Source: Thiobacillus sp. (GTDB lineage: Bacteria; Pseudomonadota; Gammaproteobacteria; Burkholderiales; Thiobacillaceae). From it: a stretch of 64,000 nt of DNA. The stretch lies in NCBI GenBank assembly GCA_024235835.1, contig JACKLQ010000001.1:62001-126000 (forward strand), in the 5' to 3' direction. The position numbers and the translations under genes are program-made. Positions 30,907 to 40,578 of the stretch are shown here, piece by piece; the first letter of the stretch is position 1, and each line of letters opens with the position of its first letter. The notes below the pieces were generated by a model. It saw only the letters and a program-made list of their open reading frames with translations. It did not search any database and was not told the origin of the DNA.

Positions 30907-32313
30907 ATGAGCGCAAGAACCCTTTACGACAAATTGTGGGACGACCACGTGGTCCACGTGGAGCCCGACGGCACGGCCCTGATCTACATCGACCGGCACC
31001 TGGTGCACGAAGTGACCAGCCCCCAGGCCTTCGAGGGCCTGCGCATGCACGGCCGCAAGCTGTGGCGCATCCATTCCGTGCTGGCCACGCCGGACCACAA
31101 CGTGCCCACCACCGACCGCCAGGCCGGCATCACCGATCCCATTTCCCGCACCCAGGTGGAGACCCTGGACGCCAATTGCCGCGACTTCGGCCTCAACGAG
31201 TTCGGCATGAACGATGCGCGCCAGGGCATCGTCCACGTCATCGGCCCGGAGCAGGGCTTCACCCAGCCCGGGGTGACCCTGGTGTGCGGCGATTCCCATA
31301 CCAGCACCCACGGTGCCTTCGGCGCCCTGGCCTTCGGCATCGGCACCTCCGAGGTGGAGCACGTGCTGGCCACCCAGTGTCTGTGGCAGAAGAAATCCAG
31401 GGCCATGCTGGTCAAAGTGGAGGGCCGGCTGCCCCCGGGCGTCACCGCCAAGGATATCGCCCTGGCGGTGATCGGTCGCATCGGCACTGCCGGTGGCACG
31501 GGCTACGCCATGGAGTTCGGCGGCTCCGCCATCCGCGGCCTGTCCATGGAGGGCCGCATGACCCTGTGCAACATGGCCATCGAGGCGGGTGCCCGGGCCG
31601 GCCTGGTGGCGGTGGATGACACCACCATCGACTACCTGCGCGGCAAGCCCCAGGCCCCGAAGGGCGAGCAATGGGACCAGGCCGTGGCCTGGTGGCGCAC
31701 CCTGGTGTCCGACGAGGGTGCCAGGTTCGATGCCGTGGTGGAACTCGATGCCGCCCAGATCCGTCCCCAGGTCACCTGGGGCACATCCCCGGAAATGGTG
31801 GTGCCCGTGGACGGCCGGGTGCCGGATCCAGCCGAGGCTGCCAACGCCGTGAAGAAATCAGACTGGGAGCGGGCCCTGCGGTACATGGGGCTGGAGGCCC
31901 ATACTCCCATCAGCCAGATCGCCGTGGACAAGGTGTTCATTGGCTCCTGCACCAACTCCCGTATCGAGGACCTGCGCGAGGCGGCAGCCGTGGCAAAGGG
32001 GCGCAAGGTGGCCGGCAACGTGAAGCAGGCCCTGGTGGTGCCCGGTTCCGGCCTGGTGAAGGCCCAGGCGGAGGCGGAAGGGCTGGACAAGGTGTTCACC
32101 GAGGCGGGCTTCGAGTGGCGGGAACCCGGCTGCTCCATGTGCCTGGCCATGAACGCGGACCGGCTGGAGCCAGGGGAGCGCTGCGCCTCCACCTCCAACC
32201 GTAATTTCGAGGGCCGCCAGGGGCAGGGTGGTCGGACCCATCTGGTCAGCCCGGCCATGGCCGCCGCCGCTGCCGTATTCGGACATTTTGTGGATATTCG
32301 CGAGGTGCAATGA
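30907..32313 (+). CDS. leuC: 3-isopropylmalate dehydratase large subunit
   Basis: A 468-residue aconitase-family subunit that with LeuD isomerises 2- to 3-isopropylmalate in leucine synthesis. The 4Fe-4S cysteines are in VCGDSHTSTHGA (nearby conserved site), IGSCTNSRIEDL and GCSMCLAMNADRL. Length is normal. Its stop overlaps the entericidin gene start (ATGA), and leuD follows. Confidence 0.98.
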   Translation: MSARTLYDKLWDDHVVHVEPDGTALIYIDRHLVHEVTSPQAFEGLRMHGRKLWRIHSVLATPDHNVPTTDRQAGITDPISRTQVETLDANCRDFGLNEFGMNDARQGIVHVIGPEQGFTQPGVTLVCGDSHTSTHGAFGALAFGIGTSEVEHVLATQCLWQKKSRAMLVKVEGRLPPGVTAKDIALAVIGRIGTAGGTGYAMEFGGSAIRGLSMEGRMTLCNMAIEAGARAGLVAVDDTTIDYLRGKPQAPKGEQWDQAVAWWRTLVSDEGARFDAVVELDAAQIRPQVTWGTSPEMVVPVDGRVPDPAEAANAVKKSDWERALRYMGLEAHTPISQIAVDKVFIGSCTNSRIEDLREAAAVAKGRKVAGNVKQALVVPGSGLVKAQAEAEGLDKVFTEAGFEWREPGCSMCLAMNADRLEPGERCASTSNRNFEGRQGQGGRTHLVSPAMAAAAAVFGHFVDIREVQ

Positions 32314-32510
32314 TGAGCGACATGACCAACGACGCGAGCCGTGAATCCTCCGGCATCCCCCGCAAATGGATCCTCCTTGGCGTGGTGAAGGTGGTCCTGC
32401 TGCTGGTGGCCGTGGGCGTGGTGTTCAGCATCTATGGCTGCAACACCGTGCGAGGCATCGGCCAGGACATCGAGAAGGCGGGGGACGCTATCCAGAGGTC
32501 CACGAAATGA
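32310..32510 (+). CDS. entericidin-like small lipoprotein
   Basis: A 66-residue protein. After a short charged leader comes one hydrophobic helix (WILLGVVKVVLLLVAVGVVF) and then SIYGCNTVRGIGQDIEKAGDAIQR, the entericidin A/B pattern with a lipid-attachment cysteine. ATG 32310 or the adjoining ATG 32313 may start it. It overlaps leuC by four bases and leuD by four bases, so it is fully embedded in the leucine operon. Entericidins are envelope stress/bacteriolytic lipoproteins; the role here is unknown. Confidence 0.87.
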   Translation: MMSDMTNDASRESSGIPRKWILLGVVKVVLLLVAVGVVFSIYGCNTVRGIGQDIEKAGDAIQRSTK

Positions 32511-33145
32511 AGCCTTTCAACCGGCTTGAAGGCCTGGTGGCGCCCCTGGACCGTGCCAACGTGGACACGGACGCCATCATCCCCAAGCAGTTCCTCAAGT
32601 CCATCAAGCGCACCGGCTTCGGCCCCAACGCCTTCGACGAATGGCGCTACCTGGATCGGGGCGAGCCGGGCCAGTCCAACCACGACCGGCCCCTGAACCC
32701 GGATTTCGTGCTGAACAAGCCCCGCTACCAGGGCGCCTCCGTGCTCCTGGCCCGGGAGAACTTCGGCTGTGGCTCTTCCCGGGAACACGCCCCCTGGGCC
32801 CTGGAGGATTACGGTTTTCGCGTCATCATCGCGCCGTCCTACGCCGACATCTTCTTCAACAACTGCTTCAAGAACGGTCTGCTGCCCATCGTTTTGCCGG
32901 CGGAAACCGTGGAGCGTCTGTTCAAGGAAACGGAAGCCAACGAGGGCTATGCCCTGACCGTGGACCTGGCGGCCCAGACCATCACCACGCCCACGGGGGA
33001 CACGATCTCCTTCGATGTGGACCCGGAGCGCAAGCACCGCCTGCTCAACGGCCTGGACGACATCGGTCTGACCCTGCAACTCACCGACAAGATCAAGGCC
33101 TACGAGGCGCGCCGCAAGGAACAGGCGCCCTGGTTGTTCGCCTGA
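32507..33145 (+). CDS. leuD: 3-isopropylmalate dehydratase small subunit
   Basis: A 212-residue swivel-domain partner of LeuC. RANVDTDAIIPKQFLKSI and ENFGCGSSREHAPWAL are the family signatures. The start at 32507 overlaps the entericidin stop (ATGA). Length is normal. Confidence 0.98.
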   Translation: MKPFNRLEGLVAPLDRANVDTDAIIPKQFLKSIKRTGFGPNAFDEWRYLDRGEPGQSNHDRPLNPDFVLNKPRYQGASVLLARENFGCGSSREHAPWALEDYGFRVIIAPSYADIFFNNCFKNGLLPIVLPAETVERLFKETEANEGYALTVDLAAQTITTPTGDTISFDVDPERKHRLLNGLDDIGLTLQLTDKIKAYEARRKEQAPWLFA

Positions 33146-33167
33146 ATACAAGCCCGAAAGGAAAACA

Positions 33168-34232
33168 ATGAAGCTCGCAGTTTTGCCGGGTGACGGCATT
33201 GGCCCGGAGATCGTCGCCCAGGCGGTCAAGGTCTTGAACGTTTTGAAGTCGGATGGCTTGAAGCTCGAGATGGAAGAGGCGCCCATCGGCGGTGCCGGCT
33301 ACGACGCGGCGGGAGACCCCCTCCCCGAGGCCACCTTCAAGCTGGCCCAGGAGGCCGATGCGGTATTGCTGGGGGCCGTGGGCGACTGGAAATACGACAG
33401 CCTGCCCCGGGATTCCCGCCCGGAGCGGGGCCTGCTGCGCATCCGCAAGGGCCTGGGCCTGTTCGCCAACCTGCGTCCGGCCCTGCTGTATGCCGAGCTG
33501 GCGTCCGCCTCCACCCTGAAGCCCGAGGTGGTATCCGGCCTGGACCTGATGATCGTGCGGGAACTCACCGGTGACATCTACTTCGGCCAGCCCCGGGGCA
33601 TTTCCACCCTGGAAAACGGCGAGCGGGAAGGCATCAACACCATGCGTTACAGCGAATCGGAAATCCGCCGCATCGGCCGCATCGCCTTCGACATCGCCAT
33701 GAAGCGCAGCAGGAAGGTCTGCTCCGTGGACAAGGCCAACGTGTTGGAAACCACAGAGCTGTGGCGCCAGGTGATGATCGAGATCGCCAGGGACTACCCG
33801 GAAGTGGAGCTGTCCCACATGTACGTGGACAACGCCGCCATGCAGCTGGTGCGGGCCCCCAAGCAGTTCGACGTGATGGTCACCGGCAACATCTTCGGCG
33901 ACATCCTGTCCGACGAGGCCTCCATGCTCACGGGTTCCATCGGCATGCTGCCCTCGGCCTCCCTGGACGAGCACAACAAGGGCATGTACGAGCCCAGCCA
34001 TGGTTCTGCTCCGGACATCGCCGGCAAGGACATCGCCAACCCCCTGGCCACCATCCTGTCCGTGGCCATGATGTTCAAGTACAGCTTCAATGATGAAGCG
34101 ACCTATAACCGTATCGATAACGCCGTGAAGAAGGTCATCGCCCAGGGCCTGCGCACGGCGGACATCTGGACGGAAGGCTGTACCAAGGTATCCTGCTCGG
34201 GCATGGGCGACGCGGTCGTCGCCGCGATGTGA
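33168..34232 (+). CDS. leuB: 3-isopropylmalate dehydrogenase
   Basis: A 354-residue NAD-dependent decarboxylating dehydrogenase, third step of leucine synthesis. MKLAVLPGDGIGPEIVAQAV begins it; DLMIVRELTGDIYFGQPRGI and FGDILSDEASMLTGSIGMLPSASL are active-site and signature regions. GAAAGGAAAA precedes the ATG. It lies 22 bases after leuD. Confidence 0.98.
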   Translation: MKLAVLPGDGIGPEIVAQAVKVLNVLKSDGLKLEMEEAPIGGAGYDAAGDPLPEATFKLAQEADAVLLGAVGDWKYDSLPRDSRPERGLLRIRKGLGLFANLRPALLYAELASASTLKPEVVSGLDLMIVRELTGDIYFGQPRGISTLENGEREGINTMRYSESEIRRIGRIAFDIAMKRSRKVCSVDKANVLETTELWRQVMIEIARDYPEVELSHMYVDNAAMQLVRAPKQFDVMVTGNIFGDILSDEASMLTGSIGMLPSASLDEHNKGMYEPSHGSAPDIAGKDIANPLATILSVAMMFKYSFNDEATYNRIDNAVKKVIAQGLRTADIWTEGCTKVSCSGMGDAVVAAM

Positions 34233-34257
34233 AGCATTCTTTAATTGGGTGAGTGAA

Positions 34258-35370
34258 ATGAAAAAGGTAGGTCTGATCGGTTGGCGCGGCATGGTGGGTT
34301 CGGTCCTCATGGGCCGGATGCGGGACGAGAGGGATTTCGACCACATCGAGCCCGTGTTCTTCACCACCTCCAACGTGGGCGGCAAAGGCCCCGACATCGG
34401 CAAGGATGTTCCTCCGCTCAAGGACGCCAACAGCGTCGACGAGCTGAAGGCCATGGACGTGATCATCACCTGCCAGGGTGGAGACTACACCAAGGAGGTG
34501 TATCCCCGGCTCATGGCCAGCGGCTGGAAGGGGTACTGGATCGATGCCGCCTCCACCCTGCGCATGAACGACGAGGCCATCATCATCCTGGACCCGGTCA
34601 ACAAGTCCGTCATCCAGGACGGTATCTCCCGGGGTGTGAAGACCTACGTGGGCGGCAACTGCACCGTGTCCCTCATGCTCATGGCCATCGGCGGCCTGTT
34701 CGACAAGGGCCTGGTGGAGTGGATCTCCCCCATGACCTACCAGGCCGCCTCTGGCGCCGGCGCCCGCAACATGCGCGAGCTGATCCAGCAGATGGGCGCG
34801 GTCCACGGCGAGGTGCACCACCTGCTCGGCGACCCCGCCTCCGCCATCCTGGAGATCGACCGCAAGGTCACCGACTTCATTCGCTCCGACGTCTACCCCC
34901 TGGAGGCCTGGCCCGTTCCCCTGGCCGCCAGCCTCATCCCGTGGATCGATGTGCAACTGCCCTCCGGCCAGTCCAAGGAGGAGTGGAAGGCCCAGGTGGA
35001 ATGCAACAAAATTCTGGGCCGCTCCGACAATCCGGTCCCCATCGACGGCCTCTGCGTGCGGGTGGGGGCCATGCGCTGCCACTCCCAGGCTCTCACCATC
35101 AAGATGACCAAGGACGCGCCCCTGGACGAGATCCACGGCATCATCGCCGAGCACAACCAGTGGGTGAAAGTGGTGCCCAACGACCGCCAGATCACCATGG
35201 AGCAGCTCACCCCCGCCGCCGTTACCGGCACCCTGACCGTGCCCGTGGGCCGCATGCGCAAGCTCAACATGGGCAAGGAGTACCTCTCCGCCTTCACCGT
35301 GGGCGACCAGCTCCTGTGGGGTGCGGCCGAGCCCCTGCGCCGCATGCTGCGCATCCTCCTGGAAAGCTGA
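34258..35370 (+). CDS. asd: aspartate-semialdehyde dehydrogenase
   Basis: A 370-residue NADP enzyme that reduces aspartyl phosphate, leading to lysine, threonine and methionine. MKKVGLIGWRGMVGSVLMGRM matches E. coli Asd from its first residue, so ATG 34258 is preferred to the GTG at 34249. The active-site cysteine is in GGNCTVSLMLMA. It is part of the leucine-operon extension, 25 bases after leuB. Confidence 0.97.
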   Translation: MKKVGLIGWRGMVGSVLMGRMRDERDFDHIEPVFFTTSNVGGKGPDIGKDVPPLKDANSVDELKAMDVIITCQGGDYTKEVYPRLMASGWKGYWIDAASTLRMNDEAIIILDPVNKSVIQDGISRGVKTYVGGNCTVSLMLMAIGGLFDKGLVEWISPMTYQAASGAGARNMRELIQQMGAVHGEVHHLLGDPASAILEIDRKVTDFIRSDVYPLEAWPVPLAASLIPWIDVQLPSGQSKEEWKAQVECNKILGRSDNPVPIDGLCVRVGAMRCHSQALTIKMTKDAPLDEIHGIIAEHNQWVKVVPNDRQITMEQLTPAAVTGTLTVPVGRMRKLNMGKEYLSAFTVGDQLLWGAAEPLRRMLRILLES

Positions 35371-35371
35371 G

Positions 35372-36310
35372 TTGGCCGCCGAAAATCTGATCTCCCAGTT
35401 TGACCTGGCCGTGCTGGGAGCGGATGACCCCCTCGGTCAATCCTTTCTCAAGGTCCTGGAGGAGAGCGATGTCCAGGTGGGGCGTATCTATCCCCTTACC
35501 CTGGGCGAGTCTGACGGCATTGTGGCTTTCCGGGGCGAGGAGTGGCCCTGCCTGGTGGCCGAAGGCTTCAATTTCGGCCAGGCCCAGGCCCTGGTGGTGG
35601 CCAGCCCCCATCCAGCGGCACGTCGACGGGCGGAACAAGTGCGTGCCCTATACCCGGTCATGCCCGTGCTGACCGGGGACGATGTATTGCCGGCCCCCGC
35701 CCTGGCGGTGGCCCGGCTGCTGAAGATACTTGAAGCATTGGGGGGGGTGGCGCAGGCGGAAGCCTTCGTGACCCTGCCGGTGGCGCTGGCGGGCAAGGCG
35801 GGAATGGACGAACTGGTGAACCAGACCCGGGGGCTATTCAACATGGAATCCCCGGACCCGGAGATATTTCCCCTGCAGATTGCTTTCAACATCGTGCCCG
35901 AGACGAACGAGGGTCCTGGGCGCTACGGGCCTGCCAGCCTGGCGGCGGCTGTGAAGAACCAGGGTGTTGCGGGGGAGGCCGGGTTTACCGTGGCCTGGGC
36001 ACCCTTGTTCTTCGGCGCCATGACCGCCCTGCATGTGCGCCTTGAGCGTGCGGTGGACCCGGCAGAATTGAGGCAGGCCCTCAAGCGCCAGGAGAATTTG
36101 TGCCTTATGGAATCGACCCTGGCGGCAGGCAACCCTACTCCGGCTACAGATTCCGCCGAAAGTGCCGATATATTTCTCGGCCAGGTTCGGGTCGAAGGGA
36201 GCAATGTTCGGTTGTGGCTGGTATTCGACCCGTTGCGAATGGAAGCCGAACAGGTGGTGTCAGCCGTGGAAAATTGGATTGAAATACCCGCAAATTCGAT
36301 GCTAACGTAA
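35372..36310 (+). CDS. Usg-like aspartate-semialdehyde dehydrogenase paralogue
   Basis: A 312-residue protein related to Asd but lacking the catalytic cysteine signature, like the Usg protein found between asd and truA in many proteobacteria. FDLAVLGADDPLGQSFLKVLEE is a degenerate nucleotide-binding start; PLQIAFNIVPE and EAGFTVAWAPLFFGAMTALHV match the dimerisation half. The start is inferred as TTG 35372, just after the asd stop, because no ATG lies before the conserved region. Enzyme activity is unlikely; function is unknown. Confidence 0.78.
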   Translation: MAAENLISQFDLAVLGADDPLGQSFLKVLEESDVQVGRIYPLTLGESDGIVAFRGEEWPCLVAEGFNFGQAQALVVASPHPAARRRAEQVRALYPVMPVLTGDDVLPAPALAVARLLKILEALGGVAQAEAFVTLPVALAGKAGMDELVNQTRGLFNMESPDPEIFPLQIAFNIVPETNEGPGRYGPASLAAAVKNQGVAGEAGFTVAWAPLFFGAMTALHVRLERAVDPAELRQALKRQENLCLMESTLAAGNPTPATDSAESADIFLGQVRVEGSNVRLWLVFDPLRMEAEQVVSAVENWIEIPANSMLT

Positions 36311-36418
36311 AACGCGCTTAAGGTTGCGCGCCTAACTCCATGACATATTTAGTAAATTCCGTAGTCGCGGCGAGGCGTCACACCATCATGATTCAAGGTT
36401 GAGGGAAAAGGCGGAGAG

Positions 36419-39118
36419 ATGAATAAAACCACCAAAATCAGTGGGTTGTTGTTGTCGCTGCTGCTCGCATGTGGAGGTGCCCATGCGGCCGGCCTAGGAA
36501 AGCTCTCCGTGCAGTCCGCCTTGGGTCAGCCCCTCAAGGCAGAAATCGAATTGCTTTCGGTCAACAAGGACGAGCTGCCAGGTGTGTCCGCGAGGCTCGC
36601 CAGCATGGAATTGTTCCGCCAGGCCCGCATCGAACGCTCAGGGGCCCTTTCAGTCCTCGAGTTCGAAGTGGCTCAGCGCGCCAACGGCCAGCCCGTGATC
36701 CGCATCAGTTCCGCGGTCCCCATGGCCGACCCTTTTCTGGACATGCTGATCGAGTTGAACTGGAGTACCGGCCGCATCATCCGCGAATACACGGTCCTGC
36801 TGGATCCTCCCACGGATGGCCGTGCCCCGGTACAGGTCGCCACCGTCAAGCCGGTCGCACCGGTGGGCGCCGCCCGGGAATCCACGTCCGCAGACACGAC
36901 CAAGCCAGCCCCGGATGCAGCAAAACCCGTATCCAAGCCTGTTCCCAAGGCGCCGCCCCGCTACGGACCGGTTAAACCAGGAGAGACCCTCAGGTCCATC
37001 GCCGGCCGGGTCAAGGCCCCCGACGTCACGCTGGAGCAGATGATGGCGGGCCTGTACTTGACCAACAAGGGTGCCTTCATCAGCAATAACATGAACCTGC
37101 TGAAGAAGGGGGCCGTGTTGAATGTGCCCGCCTCCGAGGCTGTTCTCCTCCAATCTTCTCCTTCACAGGCCTTGCGCATGCTCCAAAACCATGTGGAGGA
37201 GTGGCACGCCTACCGCAGCAAGGTGGCCGAGGTGGCTGGCGAGATGCCGGAGGCCAAGGCGGACAGCCAGGCCGCAGCCGGCAAGATCATGCCCAAGGTG
37301 GAAGACAGGACGCCCCCATCTGCGGCGCCCAAGGATGTGCTCAAGCTGTCCAAGGGCGAGCCTGCTGCAGCAGGCAGGCCTGATGCCAAGACCCAGGAGC
37401 GCCTCCAGGCCGTTGAAGAGGAACTGGCGGCCAAGTCCCGGGCCCTGCAGGAATCCCAGGATCGCGTGAGCCAGTTGGAACGGGCCGTGCGCGACATGCA
37501 GCAGCTGCTGGAGCTCAAGTCCCAGGAGGCCGCAAAGGCTGGGGCCGCACCCCAGACGCCGGCTCCGGAGCAGGCGGCGCCGCCCGAGGTCGCCCCTGCC
37601 GCCGAGCCTGCCGCCACGGAGGCTTCCCCGGCCAAACCCGCGCCTGTCCCCGCCCTGCCGCCCGCTGCCAAGGAAGAGGAGAGCAGTTGGCTTTCAACGT
37701 TCATCAACAACCCCATCTATATTGGTGGCGTGGTCGCGGCGGGCCTGCTGTCCGGCCTGCTTTGGATGATGATGGTGGGCAGTCGCCGTCGCCAGGGACT
37801 GAACAAGTTCGAAGACAGCATCATGACCGGCGGCGAGTTCAAGAGCGGTGCCGTGTTCAATACCGGTGGCACGGCCGGGGGAGCCACTGCTGGGGCGGCC
37901 AATACGGAAGGCAGCATGCTGCTCACGGATTTCAGCCGCCTGGGGTTGGGCGCCATCGATACCCATGAGGTGGATCCCATTGCCGAAGCCGAGGTCTACA
38001 TGGCCTATGGCCGGGATGCCCAGGCTGAGGAAATCCTCAAGGAAGCCCTGGAGAAGGATTCAAGCCGCCACGAGGTGGCGCTGAAACTGCTGGAGATCTA
38101 CGCCGCCCGCAAGGACCCCCTGGCCTTCGAAACCACCGCCAGCGAGTTGTATGCCGGCCTGGGTGGCCAGGACACGCCCATCTGGCAGCGCGCGGCAGAT
38201 ATGGGCCGTTCAATCGACCCGGAGAACCCCCTGTATCGCATGGCCCAGGGGCAGTCCTTTGCCTCCGCGCCGGAAATGCCCGCCCCGGTTGCCGAGGACA
38301 CCGTCGCTGCCGCGGCACAAGCCGACGAGGACATGGGCATGGAGTTCGTCACCTCCGAGGCTGCCCCTGCCCTGGAGACGCCTGCCCAGGAAGCCCCGGA
38401 ACCGGAAGTCGTGGCTGAGTCGCAGGACCAGGGACTGGACTTCACTTCTTCCTTCGATCTGCCCGCGTCTGAAGTGCCCGTCCAGGAAATGGCTCTGGAA
38501 CCCGAGGACCTGCTGGCCCAGGAACCCGAAGCCGAGGTTCCCGCGGAGTTGGAAGAAGTCGCGATCGATCTGCATCCTGTATCTCCGGAAGAGCCCGAGG
38601 AATTTGCCGTCGACCTGGGCGAGCTGGAGCCCGAGGCCGTCATGGCGGAAGCGGCGGAGGAATCCGTGCCGGAGTTCCACATTGAAACCGAGGCCCCCGA
38701 GGAACTGGTCAGTGAGTCCATGGAAGATCTGGGCGCCATGGATCTGGATACGGCTGAGCAAGCCCCGGCCATGCCCGATCTGGACTTCAGCAGCATCGAC
38801 CTGGAAATGGAAGCCGCACCCGCAGAAACGGCTCCTGCAGTGGAGGAGCCAGTGGCGGCGGTCGGCCTGGATTTCGAATCCGTGATGGAAGCGCCGGCCG
38901 TTGTCGAGGAAGAGCCCCCCGTAGAGACCGAGGCCGCCCCCGCGCCTGGAATGGATCCCACGTTGTGGGAAGAAGTGAACACCAAGCTGGACCTGGCCCG
39001 GGCTTACCTGGAAATGGGGGACCGGGAAGGCGCCAGGGAAATCCTGCAGGAAGTCACGCAGGAGGGCGATGCCAACCAGAAGTCCGAGGCAGAGAAGCTC
39101 CTTTCCGAGGCGGGTTGA
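36419..39118 (+). CDS. fimV: FimV/HubP-like polar scaffold protein
   Basis: An 899-residue protein. A signal peptide ends in HAAG; the N-domain begins LGKLSVQSALGQPLKAEIELL. A LysM-like peptidoglycan-binding segment lies near 182-240 (YGPVKPGETLRSIAGRV). A coiled coil spans about 320-370. One transmembrane helix is near 432-452 (IYIGGVVAAGLLSGLLWMMM). The cytoplasmic part is very acidic and ends with the FimV C-terminal motif LWEEVNTKLDLARAYLEMGD. FimV/HubP organise cell poles, type IV pili and flagella. It precedes truA, as in Pseudomonas and betaproteobacteria. Confidence 0.95.
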   Translation: MNKTTKISGLLLSLLLACGGAHAAGLGKLSVQSALGQPLKAEIELLSVNKDELPGVSARLASMELFRQARIERSGALSVLEFEVAQRANGQPVIRISSAVPMADPFLDMLIELNWSTGRIIREYTVLLDPPTDGRAPVQVATVKPVAPVGAARESTSADTTKPAPDAAKPVSKPVPKAPPRYGPVKPGETLRSIAGRVKAPDVTLEQMMAGLYLTNKGAFISNNMNLLKKGAVLNVPASEAVLLQSSPSQALRMLQNHVEEWHAYRSKVAEVAGEMPEAKADSQAAAGKIMPKVEDRTPPSAAPKDVLKLSKGEPAAAGRPDAKTQERLQAVEEELAAKSRALQESQDRVSQLERAVRDMQQLLELKSQEAAKAGAAPQTPAPEQAAPPEVAPAAEPAATEASPAKPAPVPALPPAAKEEESSWLSTFINNPIYIGGVVAAGLLSGLLWMMMVGSRRRQGLNKFEDSIMTGGEFKSGAVFNTGGTAGGATAGAANTEGSMLLTDFSRLGLGAIDTHEVDPIAEAEVYMAYGRDAQAEEILKEALEKDSSRHEVALKLLEIYAARKDPLAFETTASELYAGLGGQDTPIWQRAADMGRSIDPENPLYRMAQGQSFASAPEMPAPVAEDTVAAAAQADEDMGMEFVTSEAAPALETPAQEAPEPEVVAESQDQGLDFTSSFDLPASEVPVQEMALEPEDLLAQEPEAEVPAELEEVAIDLHPVSPEEPEEFAVDLGELEPEAVMAEAAEESVPEFHIETEAPEELVSESMEDLGAMDLDTAEQAPAMPDLDFSSIDLEMEAAPAETAPAVEEPVAAVGLDFESVMEAPAVVEEEPPVETEAAPAPGMDPTLWEEVNTKLDLARAYLEMGDREGAREILQEVTQEGDANQKSEAEKLLSEAG

Positions 39119-39766
39119 TTGCACCCCGGCAGCAGAATCCTGAACTACGTCATAGCAGCCCTGGTGATCCCAGGGCTGTCTTTTTTCCCCTTGGCGATCC
39201 TGATGTTCGCCGCCCTGCCAGCCATCGTCCTGATGGGACGCCAACCTTTGCATCTGATCTGGCGCACCCGCTGGCTGATGCTGGTACTGGCTCTTGGGTA
39301 CGGCTTCAGTGTGCCGGGGGAGGGGGTTTTGGCGCTGCTGGGCCCATGGACGCCTACGTGGCCCGGACTTGCCCTGGGGGGAGAACGGGCGTTCCATCTA
39401 ATGGTGTTGTTGCTTTGGCTGGACGTGCTGGTGTTGAGCCTAAGCAGTCAGCAACTGCTATCAGGACTCCATGCCTTGATGTCTCCCCTGGCCCACCTGG
39501 GGGTGAACGCGGGCCGGATCGCCCTGCGCCTGGCCCTTACCCTGAAGGCCATCGAGCGCCTGGAGCAGGGGCGTGACCAGGCGACTGGCGCCGGGGCAGG
39601 CAAGGGGCGAGGCAATCTGCGTCACCTGTTCGATCCCGTGCCCAGCGCGAAGCTGCCCGAGCATGTGGTGCTCACCCACCAACCGCTGGGTGTGGGCGAT
39701 GTGGCGATCCCCCTTCTGCTCCTGGCTGGATTCGGCCTGCTGGCGTGGTCCGGCGCATGGCGGTGA
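39119..39766 (+). CDS. membrane protein with resemblance to ECF transporter T components
   Basis: A 215-residue protein beginning with a TTG directly after the fimV stop. About five hydrophobic segments are visible, then a cytoplasmic helical segment (VNAGRIALRLALTLKAIERL) and a final helix. The layout is reminiscent of CbiQ/EcfT-type proteins, but no clear EcfT Ala-Arg-Gly motif is seen. It fills the fimV-truA interval in one transcript. Function is unknown; the family call is tentative. Confidence 0.72.
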   Translation: MHPGSRILNYVIAALVIPGLSFFPLAILMFAALPAIVLMGRQPLHLIWRTRWLMLVLALGYGFSVPGEGVLALLGPWTPTWPGLALGGERAFHLMVLLLWLDVLVLSLSSQQLLSGLHALMSPLAHLGVNAGRIALRLALTLKAIERLEQGRDQATGAGAGKGRGNLRHLFDPVPSAKLPEHVVLTHQPLGVGDVAIPLLLLAGFGLLAWSGAWR

Positions 39767-39769
39767 CCC

Positions 39770-40573
39770 ATGACTGATCCACAACGCCTTGCCCTGGGGC
39801 TGGAGTACGACGGAGCCACATTCTGTGGCTGGCAGACCCAGCCTGGGGGCTGCGCCGTGCAGGACTACCTGGAGGCGGCCTTGTCCGTCATCCATGGCGG
39901 ACCGGTGCGCACCATTACCGCGGGCCGGACGGATGCGGGGGTCCACGCCCTGGGCCAGGTGGTGCATTTCGATGCCCGCAACCATCGCCCCGTGAGCGCC
40001 TGGGTGCGGGGGGTGAATGCCCACCTGCCGGCGGGCATATCGGTGTTGTGGGCACAGGCGGTGGGCCCGGGCTTCGACGCCCGGCGCGGGGCCCTGGAGC
40101 GCTGCTATCGCTACATCCTGATGAATCGAGACGTACGCCCGGCCCTGCTGGCGGGGAAGGTGGGCTGGATTCACGGCGCCCTGGACCTGGACGCCATGGC
40201 GCAGGGCGCCAAGCATCTTCTGGGAACCCACGATTTTTCCGCCTTCCGCGCCGCCGAATGCCAGGCAAGGAGCCCGGTGCGGGAACTGCGCGTGGCCAAC
40301 GTGGACTGCCGGGGGACATTCCTGGTGTTCGAATTCAGGGCCAACGCATTTCTCCACCACCAGGTACGCAACATGGTGGCGGCACTGGTCTGGGTGGGCC
40401 TGAAACGCCGCCTCCCGGACTGGATAGGCGAACTGCTGGCTTCAGGGGACCGCACCTTGGGCGCGGCCACCTTCGCCCCCGACGGCCTTTACCTGGCCGA
40501 GGTGAAATACGACCAGGCCTGGGGCTTGCCGGCCGGTGGTGGCATCATCCCCTTTCTGCCCCCGGATTCCTGA
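39770..40573 (+). CDS. truA: tRNA pseudouridine(38-40) synthase
   Basis: A 267-residue enzyme that modifies positions 38-40 of tRNA anticodon arms. RLALGLEYDGATFCGWQTQPG begins it, and the catalytic aspartate lies in TAGRTDAGVHALGQVVHFD. HDFSAFRA and FLHHQVRNMVA complete the pattern. It is part of the fimV-trp run, with three bases before it and five after it. Confidence 0.97.
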   Translation: MTDPQRLALGLEYDGATFCGWQTQPGGCAVQDYLEAALSVIHGGPVRTITAGRTDAGVHALGQVVHFDARNHRPVSAWVRGVNAHLPAGISVLWAQAVGPGFDARRGALERCYRYILMNRDVRPALLAGKVGWIHGALDLDAMAQGAKHLLGTHDFSAFRAAECQARSPVRELRVANVDCRGTFLVFEFRANAFLHHQVRNMVAALVWVGLKRRLPDWIGELLASGDRTLGAATFAPDGLYLAEVKYDQAWGLPAGGGIIPFLPPDS

Positions 40574-40578
40574 GCATC

